A DNA stretch of 9,638 nucleotides. It comes from an uncultured Clostridia bacterium (GTDB lineage Bacteria > Bacillota > Clostridia > Oscillospirales > Oscillospiraceae). The translations under genes were made by a program, and so were the position numbers. The stretch lies in the NCBI GenBank assembly GCA_937907715.1, contig CALERM010000216.1:1-9638 (forward strand), read 5' to 3'. The notes beneath the pieces were generated by a model. The model did no database searches, was not told where the DNA came from, and was given only the letters and a program-made list of their open reading frames with translations. Below are positions 1-7,707 of the stretch, in pieces; position 1 is the first letter of the stretch; each line of letters starts with the position of its first letter.

Positions 1-877
1 TGCCGATGATGTCGGAGGAGACGATCTCGTCGGTGTTGTAGCCGAAGGACTCGGTTGCTTCTGCCTTCATCTGTGCGTTGACCTGCTCAACTGTGACAGC
101 GCCCTTGACGACAGCGTTGAGAATGGTGGTAGAGCCGGTGGGGGTCGGGACACGCTGGGCGGCGCCGATCAGCTTGCCGTTCAGCTCGGGGATAACCAGA
201 CCGATTGCCTTTGCAGCGCCGGTGGAGTTCGGAACGATGTTGACAGCACAAGCGCGGCTGCGGCGAAGGTCACCCTTGCGCTGCGGACCGTCGAGCGGCA
301 TCTGGTCGCCGGTGTAGGCGTGAATCGTGCACATAATGCCGGACTCGATCGGAGCCAGATCGTTCAGAGCCTTTGCCATCGGAGCCAGGCAGTTGGTGGT
401 GCAGGAAGCAGCGGAGATGATCTTGTCTTCCTTGGTCAGCGTGTTGTGGTTGACGTTATAGACGATGGTGGGCAGATCGTTGCCGGCAGGAGCGGAGATG
501 ACGACCTTGCGGGCGCCTGCATCAATATGAGCCTGTGCCTTTGCCTTGCTGGTATAGAAGCCGGTGCACTCCAGCACAACGTCAACGCCCAGCTTGCCCC
601 AGGGCAGCTCGGCGGCGTTCGGCATCTTGTAGATGACGATCTTCTTGCCGTCGACAACGATGTAGTTGTCTTCGCCTTCGCCCTCATGGAAATCAACGGT
701 GTGACCCTGTGCAACGTAGTTGCCCTGCGTGGAGTCGTACTTCAGAAGATGTGCCAGCATCTTTGCCGACGTCAGGTCGTTGATGGCGACAACCTCGTAG
801 CCTTCCGCGCCAAACATCTGACGGAATGCCAGACGACCGATACGTCCAAAACCATTGATCGCAACTTTAACAGACAT
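1..877 (-). CDS. gap: Type I glyceraldehyde-3-phosphate dehydrogenase, NAD-dependent (partial, 3' end off the left edge)
   Basis: This enzyme oxidises glyceraldehyde-3-phosphate to 1,3-bisphosphoglycerate with NAD+ and phosphate in cytosolic glycolysis. 292 codons are visible; family members run about 335-340 residues, so roughly 45 C-terminal residues are missing. The N-terminus carries the Rossmann motif INGFGRIGR (residues 7-15). Asp34 in AINDLT is the residue that favours NAD over NADP. The catalytic motif SCTTNC places the nucleophile at Cys159, and HAYTGDQ gives the catalytic His186, with the usual 27-residue spacing. NSTGAAKA and the QRVPTPTGS segment of the substrate-binding domain follow. 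The ATG at 875-877 is fixed by a GGAGG site at 887-891, 9 nt upstream. The gene has its own strong promoter (about 962-990) and is not obviously part of the sugar cluster. Identification is secure; the NAD preference is inferred from Asp34. Confidence 0.97.
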   Translation of the reverse strand, partial: MSVKVAINGFGRIGRLAFRQMFGAEGYEVVAINDLTSAKMLAHLLKYDSTQGNYVAQGHTVDFHEGEGEDNYIVVDGKKIVIYKMPNAAELPWGKLGVDVVLECTGFYTSKAKAQAHIDAGARKVVISAPAGNDLPTIVYNVNHNTLTKEDKIISAASCTTNCLAPMAKALNDLAPIESGIMCTIHAYTGDQMPLDGPQRKGDLRRSRACAVNIVPNSTGAAKAIGLVIPELNGKLIGAAQRVPTPTGSTTILNAVVKGAVTVEQVNAQMKAEATESFGYNTDEIVSSDIIG

Positions 878-902
878 GAATAATTTCCTCCTTATTTTAT
901 CG

Positions 903-926
903 CCGGACGGCAATGCGCCAAACCGG
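903..926 (-). promoter_or_regulatory. Possible 5'-leader hairpin of gap mRNA
   Basis: Within the predicted gap leader, CCGG (923-926) can pair with CCGG (903-906), and GGC (917-919) with GCC (909-911) around a 5-nt loop. An asymmetric internal loop of 3 and 2 nt separates the two helices. The structure ends 11 nt before the GGAGG site, so it would leave the ribosome site free and could stabilise the mRNA 5' end. It is short and may be chance; no known riboswitch class is recognised. Confidence 0.3.
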
Positions 927-961
927 ACACGAAACTACACATTCATATTTCATTCTATTGA

Positions 962-990
962 ATTATAGCCCATCGCAAAGCGGGTGTCCA
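962..990 (-). promoter_or_regulatory. Near-consensus sigma-A promoter of gap
   Basis: On the minus strand a TGGACA -35 box (985-990, one mismatch to TTGACA) is separated by exactly 17 bp from a perfect TATAAT -10 box (962-967). Transcription should start near 955, giving a leader of about 78 nt before the gap start codon. A strong constitutive promoter is what one expects for a glycolytic dehydrogenase. A second TATAAT at 993-998 lacks a good -35 at proper spacing and is probably chance in this AT-rich gap. Confidence 0.85.
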
Positions 991-1101
991 GTATTATATT
1001 TACCAAAAAGAGTCTATATATTCGCCATTTTATTTACATTTTTCATAGTTTCGAACATTTTAGCGCCCGCAAATCCTTTTTTCCGTCCGCCGTTTCAAAT
1101 G

Positions 1102-2700
1102 TCAGGATTTCACCCGTTCCAACACCTTCCCACAAATGTTATCCGTCCGCCTGCCGTGCAGAATTGCAGGTTCTCCTGCAAGAAAAACCTGCTCCATTCC
1201 CTGCGCGTTCTGCCGGGGATCTGCGTAGGTTCCCACCTCATGAAGTCCTTCCAGTGTGAACACATTGATATCTGCATCCATACCCGGCGCAAGCATGCCC
1301 TTGCCGGAAAGCCGAAGCCGCGCTGCGGGCAGCGCCGTCACCTTCCGCACCGCCGATTCTGCCGTCAGAATGCCGCGGTGCACATAACGCTCAAACAGCC
1401 GCACATAGGTTCCGTACACGCGCGGATGCATCAGCCCCTGCGTGGGGTAGGTGCTGTCGGAGATCACGCAGGTCGTCTCATCGCGCAGAATATCCTCGAT
1501 GTCTTCTTCGGCGGTGATGAAATCGATCATGCTCACCGCGCAGTGCTCATCTGCCAGCAGATCGAATACGCAGTCAAACGGGTCTTTTTGCTCCATGGCG
1601 GCAATCTGCGCAATCGTCTTTCCCTCCAGGCATTTGTGCTGCGGCAGTGTCACGCTCGTGGCGGCGATGTTCTCCCAACCGACCAGCAGAGAAATATTTT
1701 CGAAGTCGCTGCCCGTTTCCATTCGCCTGCGAATGTGCGCGCGGAACGAGGGCTCCCTGAGATTTTCGCTCAGAACGTCGAGACCTCCCTCCTGGCACTC
1801 CGGCGGCAGGATGTGAATCAGCTGCGTCGAGCCCGCCGTATAGGGGTATGCGTCGCAGAAAATTTCCACGCCGTCCTCGCGCGCCTGCTGCATCCGGTGC
1901 AGCATATTGGGCGTCGAGCGCCGCCAGTTCACCTTGCCGATGGATTTCAGGTGACTGATTTCTACCGGCGTCCGAAGCGCTTTCCCGACCGTGATCATTT
2001 CCTCGAGCGCCTGCTCCACGCCGCTTCCCTCCTGCCGCATGTGAACGGTGATGGGAATGCCGCTGCCGGAAAGCGGCGCAAGCGCTTCAATCAGCTCCTG
2101 CGTCCGATAAAAGCACTCCGGCGCATAGCCGAGCCCCAGCGACACGCCGAACGCGCCGTCCGCCAATGCCTGCTCGATGGCGCGGTGAATTTTCCGGTAA
2201 TGCTCTTTTTCCAGCCGCTGCACACCGAAGCCCGCCGCCTGCGCGCGAATCGTACCGCCGCCGGCAAGCATGCCAACGTTCACGGGCAGCGCCAGCGTCT
2301 TTGCCGCCTGCAGATAGGTTTCCATCGACTCGGTCTGCATCCGCGCCTCCAGCGGTCCGGTCACGGGCGTGAGATAGTCAAAAATCTCCGGCTGATATAC
2401 TCCGCCGCTCGGCGCCGCAGACAAGCCGCAGTTGCCGTTTATGATCGTCGTCAAGCCTTGAGACAGCTCGGCGTCTCCAAAGCCGGGGCGGAAAACTGCC
2501 GCGTCCGCGTGCCGGTGGATGTCGATAAAGCCCGGCGTGACGAGCCGCCCCGTCACATCGAGAATGCGTCTTGCCCGCGCGTCCGTTAAATTCCCAACGG
2601 CAGCAATTTTCCCGTCCAGCATGCCGACATCTGCGCGAAAGCCTGCCTTTCCGCTGCCGTCCATGACCGTGCCGCCGCGCAAGATCGTATCAAAAACCAT
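1102..2700 (-). CDS. N-acyl-D-amino-acid deacylase (D-aminoacylase, amidohydrolase superfamily)
   Basis: This is a predicted zinc amidohydrolase of the D-aminoacylase family, which hydrolyses N-acyl-D-amino acids to the free D-amino acid plus a carboxylic acid. It is 532 residues long, close to the family norm. An N-terminal beta-sandwich strand with GGTVMDGSG leads into the metal site: HRH in FIDIHRHAD (His62, His64), Cys91 in NGNCGLS, His220 in TVHMRQEG, His250 in ISHLKS and Asp415 in ISDST. These match the Cys, two His and Asp ligands known for Alcaligenes D-aminoacylase. The family block HPRVYGT follows at 425-431, and APGMDADINVF near 471-481 closes the composite sandwich domain. The frame stays open upstream, but the ATG at 2698-2700 is chosen because AAAGGAG lies 7 nt before it and the extra N-terminal codons run through a terminator hairpin. 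The acyl/amino-acid preference cannot be read from sequence; a related N-acyl amidohydrolase activity is the alternative. It follows glgP behind a terminator and has no visible promoter of its own. Confidence 0.9.
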   Translation of the reverse strand: MVFDTILRGGTVMDGSGKAGFRADVGMLDGKIAAVGNLTDARARRILDVTGRLVTPGFIDIHRHADAAVFRPGFGDAELSQGLTTIINGNCGLSAAPSGGVYQPEIFDYLTPVTGPLEARMQTESMETYLQAAKTLALPVNVGMLAGGGTIRAQAAGFGVQRLEKEHYRKIHRAIEQALADGAFGVSLGLGYAPECFYRTQELIEALAPLSGSGIPITVHMRQEGSGVEQALEEMITVGKALRTPVEISHLKSIGKVNWRRSTPNMLHRMQQAREDGVEIFCDAYPYTAGSTQLIHILPPECQEGGLDVLSENLREPSFRAHIRRRMETGSDFENISLLVGWENIAATSVTLPQHKCLEGKTIAQIAAMEQKDPFDCVFDLLADEHCAVSMIDFITAEEDIEDILRDETTCVISDSTYPTQGLMHPRVYGTYVRLFERYVHRGILTAESAVRKVTALPAARLRLSGKGMLAPGMDADINVFTLEGLHEVGTYADPRQNAQGMEQVFLAGEPAILHGRRTDNICGKVLERVKS

Positions 2701-2726
2701 CGCCCTGCTCCTTTCCCGAATCCCGC

Positions 2727-2754
2727 AAAAGCCCCGGGCAGCGCCCGGGGCTTT
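2727..2754 (-). terminator. Intrinsic terminator after glgP
   Basis: A perfect 12-bp GC-rich stem (2743-2754 paired with 2728-2739, arms AAAGCCCCGGGC and its complement) closes on a 3-nt loop and runs into a TTTT tract on the minus strand. It begins 8 bp beyond the glgP stop codon. The stem ends 13 nt before the ribosome-binding site of the downstream deacylase, so it separates glgP from that gene and leaves no room for a promoter between them. Confidence 0.85.
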
Positions 2755-2761
2755 GCAGGTC

Positions 2762-5083
2762 TCAGATCTTCCAGATTTCCTTCGCGTACTGCCGGATGGT
2801 GCGGTCGGACGAGAAATATCCCGCCGAAGCAACATTCATCAGGCACTTGCGCCCGAATTCCACGCGGTCGCGATAGTCGTGGTTCGCCTGCAGTCTTGCC
2901 TGCTGGTAAGAAGGCAGATCCTTGAGGACGAAATAGTGGTCCGGCCGATGCCAGCTTGCGCCGTCGAGCAGCGACGTATAAAGCTCCCGCAGCTCGGAGT
3001 CGGTCGGCACCGTGCCGTTGACGAGCGTATCGACCGCCCGCTTGATGCGCGGATTGCTGTGATACACATCGCGCGCGCAGTAGCTCTCACGGATGTCGTT
3101 CAGCTCCTCCACACTCGCGCCGAAGATATAGTTGTTCTCCAGTCCTGCGCGCTCGACGATCTCGACGTTCGCGCCGTCCATCGTACCGAGCGTGACCGCG
3201 CCGTTGAGCATCAGCTTCATGTTGCCCGTGCCGGACGCTTCCGTGCCGGCAGGCGAAATCTGCTCGGAGATATCCGCCGCAGGGATGATATGCTCGGCGT
3301 ATGAGCAGTTGTAGTTCTGCACGAACACGACCTTCATCTTGTCTGCGACCGCCGGGTCGTTGTTCACAAGCTCCGCCACACGGTTGATATACCGGATGAT
3401 TGCCTTCGCGCGCACATAGCCGGGTGCCGCCTTCGCGCCGAAGATGAACGCTGTCGGCGTAAAGTCCTGAATTGTGCCGTCCTTGATGCCAAAATACAGA
3501 TCCATGATGGAAAGCGCATTCATCAGCTGCCGCTTATACTCATGCAGCCGCTTGACCTGCACGTCAAACACGAAGCTCGGGTCCAGCTTCACGCCCTCAT
3601 GCTCTTCAATGACCGCGCAAAGCTGCCGCTTCTTTTCCAGCTTGATCGCGTTGAACTGCTTGACGGTCATCTCGTCGAGCCCGGTTTTGAGACCTTCGAG
3701 CTTGTCGAGGTCCGTCAGGAAGCCGGTGCCGACCTTGCTTTCAATCAGTCCGCACAGCTCGGGGTTGCAAAGACCCAGCCAGCGCCGGGGCGTAATGCCG
3801 TTGGTCTTGTTCTGGAAACGCTCAGGATAGTAACGATACCAGTCCTTGAACAGGTCGTTCTTGAGAATCTCGGAGTGAATCCGCGCCACGCCGTTGACCG
3901 CCGTGGAGACATACACCGACAGGTTCGCCATATGCGCCTGATGGTCCTTGATGATGAAAAGTCCGCTGTCCGGATGCTCCTTTTTGAGCCGGGTGTCAAT
4001 TTTCTCAATGATGTCGCAGATTTCCGGCACCACCGAGCGCAGCAGCTCCAGATCCCACTTTTCCAGCGCCTCTCCCATGACCGTGTGGTTCGTGTAAGAG
4101 AACACGCGCGCGGCAATCTGGAATGCGGACTCAAAGTCCATGCCCTCGCGCTGCAGCAGCCGGATCAGCTCCGGAATCGCCATCGCCGGATGCGTATCGT
4201 TGAGCTGCACGGCGTCAAATTCCGGAAGCCTGTAATAATCGCAGCCGTGATTTTCACGGAAGCTTCTTAAAATGTCCTGCAGCGACGCGCTGGAAAGCAC
4301 ATACTGCTGCTTGATGCGCAGCTGCTTTCCCTCCCACGTCGAATCGTTCGGATACAGAACGCGCGTGATGTCCTCGGCTTTGTTCTTCGTTTCCAGCGCC
4401 TTGACGTAATTCTGTGCATTGAACGCATCGAAGTCCAGCTCCTTCTCCGCCTCGCACTGCCAGAGCCGCAGCGTGCCGATCGTGTTGTTTTCAAAGCCGA
4501 TAACCGGCATATCATACGGAACTGCAATGACCGTCTGGTTGGCAAAATCGACCTTCACCGCCAGCTTGTCGCGCCGGTGGCTCCACGGGTCGCCGAACTT
4601 TGTCCAGTCGTCGGCATTCTCGCGCTGGCTGCCGTTTTCAAAGCTCTGCTTGAAAAGCCCGAACCGGTAGCGAAGACCGTAGCCCGTCAGCGGCACATCG
4701 CAGGTTGCCGCGCTGTCCAGGAAGCATGCCGCAAGCCTTCCGAGACCGCCGTTACCGAGCGCCGCGTCCTCAATCTCTTCCAGGCATGCAAGGTCCACGC
4801 CCTTTTCTGCGAACGCCTTTTCGACCTCGCTCAGAATGCCAAGGTTAAAGAGGTTGCTGTAGACCAGCCGTCCGACCAGATACTCCGCCGAAAAATAAAA
4901 CGCGCGCCGTCCGGCTGTCTGCCGCTTTTTCGTCTTGACCCAGCTGTCGTTGATATGCACCATGACGACCTCGCCCAGACATTCGTGCAGCCGCTGCGGC
5001 GTGGTCTCCTGCAGCGTTTCCTCGTTGCGCAGGCGCAGAAGCGCCTCGGTCTGCTGTACAATTTGTTCTACTTCGTTGCTCAT
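2762..5083 (-). CDS. glgP: Glycogen/starch/alpha-glucan (maltodextrin) phosphorylase, GT35 family
   Basis: This PLP-dependent cytosolic enzyme removes the non-reducing glucose of alpha-1,4-glucans with phosphate, releasing glucose-1-phosphate. It is 773 residues long, shorter than the roughly 800-840 of most glycogen phosphorylases, mainly at the N-terminus, and no mammalian-type phosphorylation segment is seen. Family blocks appear in order: YFSAEYLVGR (63-72), ALGNGGLGRLAACFLDSAAT (from 108), LNDTHPA, SYTNHTVMGEALEKW, NKTNGITPRRWL, VKRLHEYKRQLMN and EASGTGNMK, whose Lys623 is the expected PLP Schiff-base lysine. An ATG at 5087-5089 is also possible, but GGAG at 5091-5094 lies 7 nt from the ATG at 5081-5083 and only 1 nt from the other, so the downstream start (MSNEVEQ) is chosen. 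It follows malQ by 94 bp holding a terminator. Glycogen versus maltodextrin preference is uncertain; the neighbouring malQ and permeases favour maltodextrin. Confidence 0.96.
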   Translation of the reverse strand: MSNEVEQIVQQTEALLRLRNEETLQETTPQRLHECLGEVVMVHINDSWVKTKKRQTAGRRAFYFSAEYLVGRLVYSNLFNLGILSEVEKAFAEKGVDLACLEEIEDAALGNGGLGRLAACFLDSAATCDVPLTGYGLRYRFGLFKQSFENGSQRENADDWTKFGDPWSHRRDKLAVKVDFANQTVIAVPYDMPVIGFENNTIGTLRLWQCEAEKELDFDAFNAQNYVKALETKNKAEDITRVLYPNDSTWEGKQLRIKQQYVLSSASLQDILRSFRENHGCDYYRLPEFDAVQLNDTHPAMAIPELIRLLQREGMDFESAFQIAARVFSYTNHTVMGEALEKWDLELLRSVVPEICDIIEKIDTRLKKEHPDSGLFIIKDHQAHMANLSVYVSTAVNGVARIHSEILKNDLFKDWYRYYPERFQNKTNGITPRRWLGLCNPELCGLIESKVGTGFLTDLDKLEGLKTGLDEMTVKQFNAIKLEKKRQLCAVIEEHEGVKLDPSFVFDVQVKRLHEYKRQLMNALSIMDLYFGIKDGTIQDFTPTAFIFGAKAAPGYVRAKAIIRYINRVAELVNNDPAVADKMKVVFVQNYNCSYAEHIIPAADISEQISPAGTEASGTGNMKLMLNGAVTLGTMDGANVEIVERAGLENNYIFGASVEELNDIRESYCARDVYHSNPRIKRAVDTLVNGTVPTDSELRELYTSLLDGASWHRPDHYFVLKDLPSYQQARLQANHDYRDRVEFGRKCLMNVASAGYFSSDRTIRQYAKEIWKI

Positions 5084-5102
5084 ATACATTCTCCAAACTT
5101 GT

Positions 5103-5114
5103 GGTCCGAAGACC
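5103..5114 (-). promoter_or_regulatory. UUCG-tetraloop hairpin in the glgP leader
   Basis: GGTC (5111-5114) and GACC (5103-5106) pair around TTCG on the minus strand, giving a C(UUCG)G tetraloop, a class of unusually stable RNA loop. It lies 8 nt before the GGAG site of glgP and just after the malQ terminator. It could protect the 5' end of a processed glgP transcript or help set spacing; with only 4 bp it may also be incidental. Confidence 0.4.
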
Positions 5115-5119
5115 GGATT

Positions 5120-5162
5120 CAAAACAGGCAGCCCGCGCTGTCTCGCAGACAGCGTGGGCTGC
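5120..5162 (-). terminator. Intrinsic terminator between malQ and glgP
   Basis: A 16-position stem (5147-5162 against 5128-5143) has one C-A mismatch in minus-strand RNA, a 3-nt loop, and then CTGTTTTG as a short T-rich tail. It starts 15 bp beyond the malQ TAA. The tail is interrupted, so termination may be partial, which would suit an intra-operon attenuating terminator. Only about 36 bp separate the tail from the glgP start, so there is little room for a new promoter. Confidence 0.75.
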
Positions 5163-5177
5163 GATTGATACTGCGTA

Positions 5178-6659
5178 TTATACGCGCTTTGCCTGCTGTG
5201 TCAAACACAAAATTTTCTGCGCCAGCTGTGTGTCTGCCTGACCGGGCAGCATCCGCCAGCGCCAGTTCTCTGCCTTCAGCGTACCGGGCTCGTTCATCCG
5301 TGCCTCGCCGCCGAGTCCCAGATAGTCCTGCATCTGCGCCACAAACAGCGCCGCCTTTGACTTTGCGCCCGCCTCGATGATCGCCTGCGCCAGGTCGTCT
5401 TCTTTGGTAATGCCCAGATACTCGCGCGCGTATGCATCGGACTCCGGCGAAATTTTGCCGCACCACTGGTAAAGCGTCTCATTGTCGTGCGTGCCCGTGT
5501 AGCAGATACAGTTCTCGCCGTACTTATGCGGCAGATAGTTGCTCGGCTCGCGCGGATCGAATGCAAATTCCAGGACCTTCATGCCGGGCCAGCCGGAATC
5601 CTGCACCAGCTGCAAAACCTCCGGCGTCAAAAAGCCCAGATCCTCGGCAATGAACGAAATATCCGGATACGCCTTCTGGATGGCGCGCACCAGCTTGAGT
5701 CCGGGTCCTTTGACCCAGCGCCCGTTGCGCGCGGTCCTGTTGGCGGCGGGGATGCTCCAGTAGCTCTCGATGCCGCGGAAGTGGTCGATGCGCACAACGT
5801 CATAATTACGCCCTGCCGCGCCGATGCGCTGCAGCCACCAGGAAAAGCCGTCCTGCTCCATGCGCGCCCAGTCGTAGATCGGATTCCCCCAATACTGACC
5901 GTTTTTGCTGAACCCGTCGGGCGGGCAGCCGGCGACGCAGCGCGGGCGTCTGGTTCTTCCGAGCTGGAAGTTCTCCGGGTGTGCCCACACGTCCGCCGAG
6001 TCCAGCGGCACGTAGATCGGCACATCTCCGATGATCTGCACGCCGTTTTCGTGCGCGTAGGCTCTTAACTTCTGCCACTGCTTGTGGAACACATATTGCA
6101 GGAAGCAGTGGAACTGCACGTCGATCTGCAGGCTTTCGCGGTACTGCGCAATTGCCTGCGGCTGATGCAGCCGGATATCCGCCGGCCACTCCAGCCACGG
6201 ACGGTCGTCAAAATGCGCCTTGATCGCCATAAACAGCGCGTACTCCGGCAGCCACGCCGCCTCCTGCTCCACAAACGCCCGGAAATCCGCCGGTTCGTTT
6301 TCATGGAAGCCGGAAAACGCCGCCTGCAGCATATGAAGCCGCTCGTCATACATCCGGCGGAAGTCGACCTGATCGTCGCGCTGCGACCATTGGACGCTCT
6401 CCAACGTCCTTCTTGCCAGCCAGCCCTTTTCCACCAGCTCCTCCGGGTCAATCAGATACGGATTGCCCGCGAACGCCGAAAAGCCCTGATACGGCGAATC
6501 ACCGTAGCCCGGCGGGCAGAGCGGGAGAATCTGCCAGTATTTCTGCCCCGCCTGCTTCAGAAAATCCACAAAAGCATACGCTTCTTTTCCCAGATTTCCG
6601 ATGCCGTATTTCGAAGGCAGCGATGTGATATGCAGCAGAATTCCGCTGCTTCGTTCCAT
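5178..6659 (-). CDS. malQ: 4-alpha-glucanotransferase (amylomaltase), GH77 family
   Basis: This disproportionating enzyme moves alpha-1,4-glucan segments between maltooligosaccharides, making longer chains for phosphorylase and free glucose. At 493 residues it matches the usual bacterial amylomaltase. The N-terminus SSGILLHITSLPSKYGIGNLG and PYQGFSAFAGNPYLI are family signatures. The three catalytic acids are present: Asp292 in VRIDHFRG (nucleophile), Glu339 in IAEDLG (acid/base) and Asp392 in GTHDNE. The loop GQYWGNPIYDW lies at 254-264. The ATG at 6657-6659 has an AGAGGG-type site overlapping the TAG of the upstream regulator gene, only 10 nt away, so translation is probably coupled. Residues 234-238 (GRTRR) are unlike the acidic D-G turn usual here and may reflect a compensated frameshift. 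A terminator follows directly. Function is secure. Confidence 0.96.
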   Translation of the reverse strand: MERSSGILLHITSLPSKYGIGNLGKEAYAFVDFLKQAGQKYWQILPLCPPGYGDSPYQGFSAFAGNPYLIDPEELVEKGWLARRTLESVQWSQRDDQVDFRRMYDERLHMLQAAFSGFHENEPADFRAFVEQEAAWLPEYALFMAIKAHFDDRPWLEWPADIRLHQPQAIAQYRESLQIDVQFHCFLQYVFHKQWQKLRAYAHENGVQIIGDVPIYVPLDSADVWAHPENFQLGRTRRPRCVAGCPPDGFSKNGQYWGNPIYDWARMEQDGFSWWLQRIGAAGRNYDVVRIDHFRGIESYWSIPAANRTARNGRWVKGPGLKLVRAIQKAYPDISFIAEDLGFLTPEVLQLVQDSGWPGMKVLEFAFDPREPSNYLPHKYGENCICYTGTHDNETLYQWCGKISPESDAYAREYLGITKEDDLAQAIIEAGAKSKAALFVAQMQDYLGLGGEARMNEPGTLKAENWRWRMLPGQADTQLAQKILCLTQQAKRV

Positions 6660-6669
6660 AAAAATCCCT

Positions 6670-7686
6670 CTATTCTGTGATCTGCCGGACGCTCTGCCGG
6701 CGAAGCAGGCAGAACGGCACCGTCAGATGCTGCGCCGCCGCGCCCTGCATGCAGGAAATCAGTAGTTCAAACGAGCGCTTTGCCAGAAGCTCCACCGACT
6801 GCGAAATCGTCGTCAGCTTCGGCACATAAAAGTCTCCGATGCGAAGCCCGTCGTAGCCCACAACCGAAATATCCTCCGGCACACGCAGCCCCTCGTCAAA
6901 CAGCGCCCGGATCGCGCCGATGGCAATGACGTCCGCCATCGCAAACACTGCCGTCAGTCCCTTCGTCTTTTCCAGCGCCTGCTTCATGCCGTTGTAGCCG
7001 AACTCATACGAATACCGGCCGGTATAATACATCGTTTCATCGTTAAATGTCAAGCCGTTTTTCCCGAATGCCTCCACACAGCCGGCATAGCGCTTGGCGC
7101 TGGTGTCGGAAATCGCGCGGTCGCCGCCGAGGACGACGACGTTCCGATGCCCGCTTTCCAGCAGATACTCCACCGCGCACGACGCGCCCGCACAGTCGTC
7201 GGTCGAGACACTCGACAGGTTTGGAAACCGCAGCTCGTGCGCATCGTTCGTCACCACCACGCCCGGCACGGGGATTTTATCAAAATCCTTCTGAAAGTTC
7301 TCGTTTGTGCCGCCGAGGAACAGAACGCCGCTCGGCTTTCTCTCCCGGCACAGCTGCGCCGCGCGCTTGACCTCGTTCTCGTCTTCATCGATGAAGTCGG
7401 CAATTACGGGGTGATCGGTGTCTGCAAACAGCGACTGGAGCTTTTCCACCATCGCCGCGAACATCTCGTTGGACCTGCCCTTGACGATGATCAGAACGCT
7501 CTTGGTCCTCTGCTGCTTGAGTAACTGCGCGCTCGCATTGCGCTCAAAGCCATGCTCCTCCACCAGGGCAAGAATGGTCTTGCGCGCCTGCTCGGAGACA
7601 TTCGGCTGGTTGTTGAGAACCCGCGAAACGGTTCCCAGCGAGTACCCGCTGAGCTTTGCCAGATCCTTGATGGTCAACCGGCTCAC
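6670..7686 (-). CDS. LacI-family transcriptional regulator, probable maltodextrin-responsive repressor
   Basis: This DNA-binding regulator has an N-terminal helix-turn-helix, TIKDLAKLSGYSLGTVSRVLN (about residues 5-25), then a hinge with NASAQLLKQQRTKS and a periplasmic-binding-protein-like effector domain. That domain includes GVLFLGG, RNVVVLGGDRAISDT and the C-terminal block SVVGYDGLRIGDFYVPKLTTI. The length of 338 is normal for the family. The start is uncertain. GTG at 7684-7686 gives MSRLTIKDLA, the usual N-terminal length, but sits only 1 nt from AAAGGAG (7688-7694). An in-frame TTG at 7675-7677 has a 10-nt spacing and would give 335 residues. Neither is ATG. The gene lies 21 nt after the MalG-like permease and 10 nt before malQ, so it is co-transcribed with its likely targets and may be autoregulated. 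The effector is inferred from neighbours only. Confidence 0.93.
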   Translation of the reverse strand: MSRLTIKDLAKLSGYSLGTVSRVLNNQPNVSEQARKTILALVEEHGFERNASAQLLKQQRTKSVLIIVKGRSNEMFAAMVEKLQSLFADTDHPVIADFIDEDENEVKRAAQLCRERKPSGVLFLGGTNENFQKDFDKIPVPGVVVTNDAHELRFPNLSSVSTDDCAGASCAVEYLLESGHRNVVVLGGDRAISDTSAKRYAGCVEAFGKNGLTFNDETMYYTGRYSYEFGYNGMKQALEKTKGLTAVFAMADVIAIGAIRALFDEGLRVPEDISVVGYDGLRIGDFYVPKLTTISQSVELLAKRSFELLISCMQGAAAQHLTVPFCLLRRQSVRQITE

Positions 7687-7707
7687 GCTCCTTTCGTTAT
7701 CGTGCGC

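Noticed and set aside
993..998. Second TATAAT upstream of gap
   Set aside because: No -35-like hexamer occurs at 16-18 bp spacing; the nearest, TAGACT, is only 12 bp away.
1020..1101. Possible terminator after the deacylase
   Set aside because: A run of A residues and a short GTTCGAAC palindrome are present, but no GC-rich stem followed by T residues was found.
913..2589. A 558-codon open frame on the plus strand
   Set aside because: It lies antisense to the deacylase, whose minus-strand product has every metal-site motif, a normal length and a good ribosome-binding site. The plus-strand translation is rich in Arg, His and Ala with no recognisable domain, as expected from GC-biased third positions.
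2701..2835. N-terminal extension of the deacylase by 45 codons
   Set aside because: The extension overlaps the glgP terminator and the glgP 3' end, lacks a ribosome-binding site and is rich in Arg and Ser. The ATG at 2698-2700 has AAAGGAG at ideal spacing and begins exactly where the family does.
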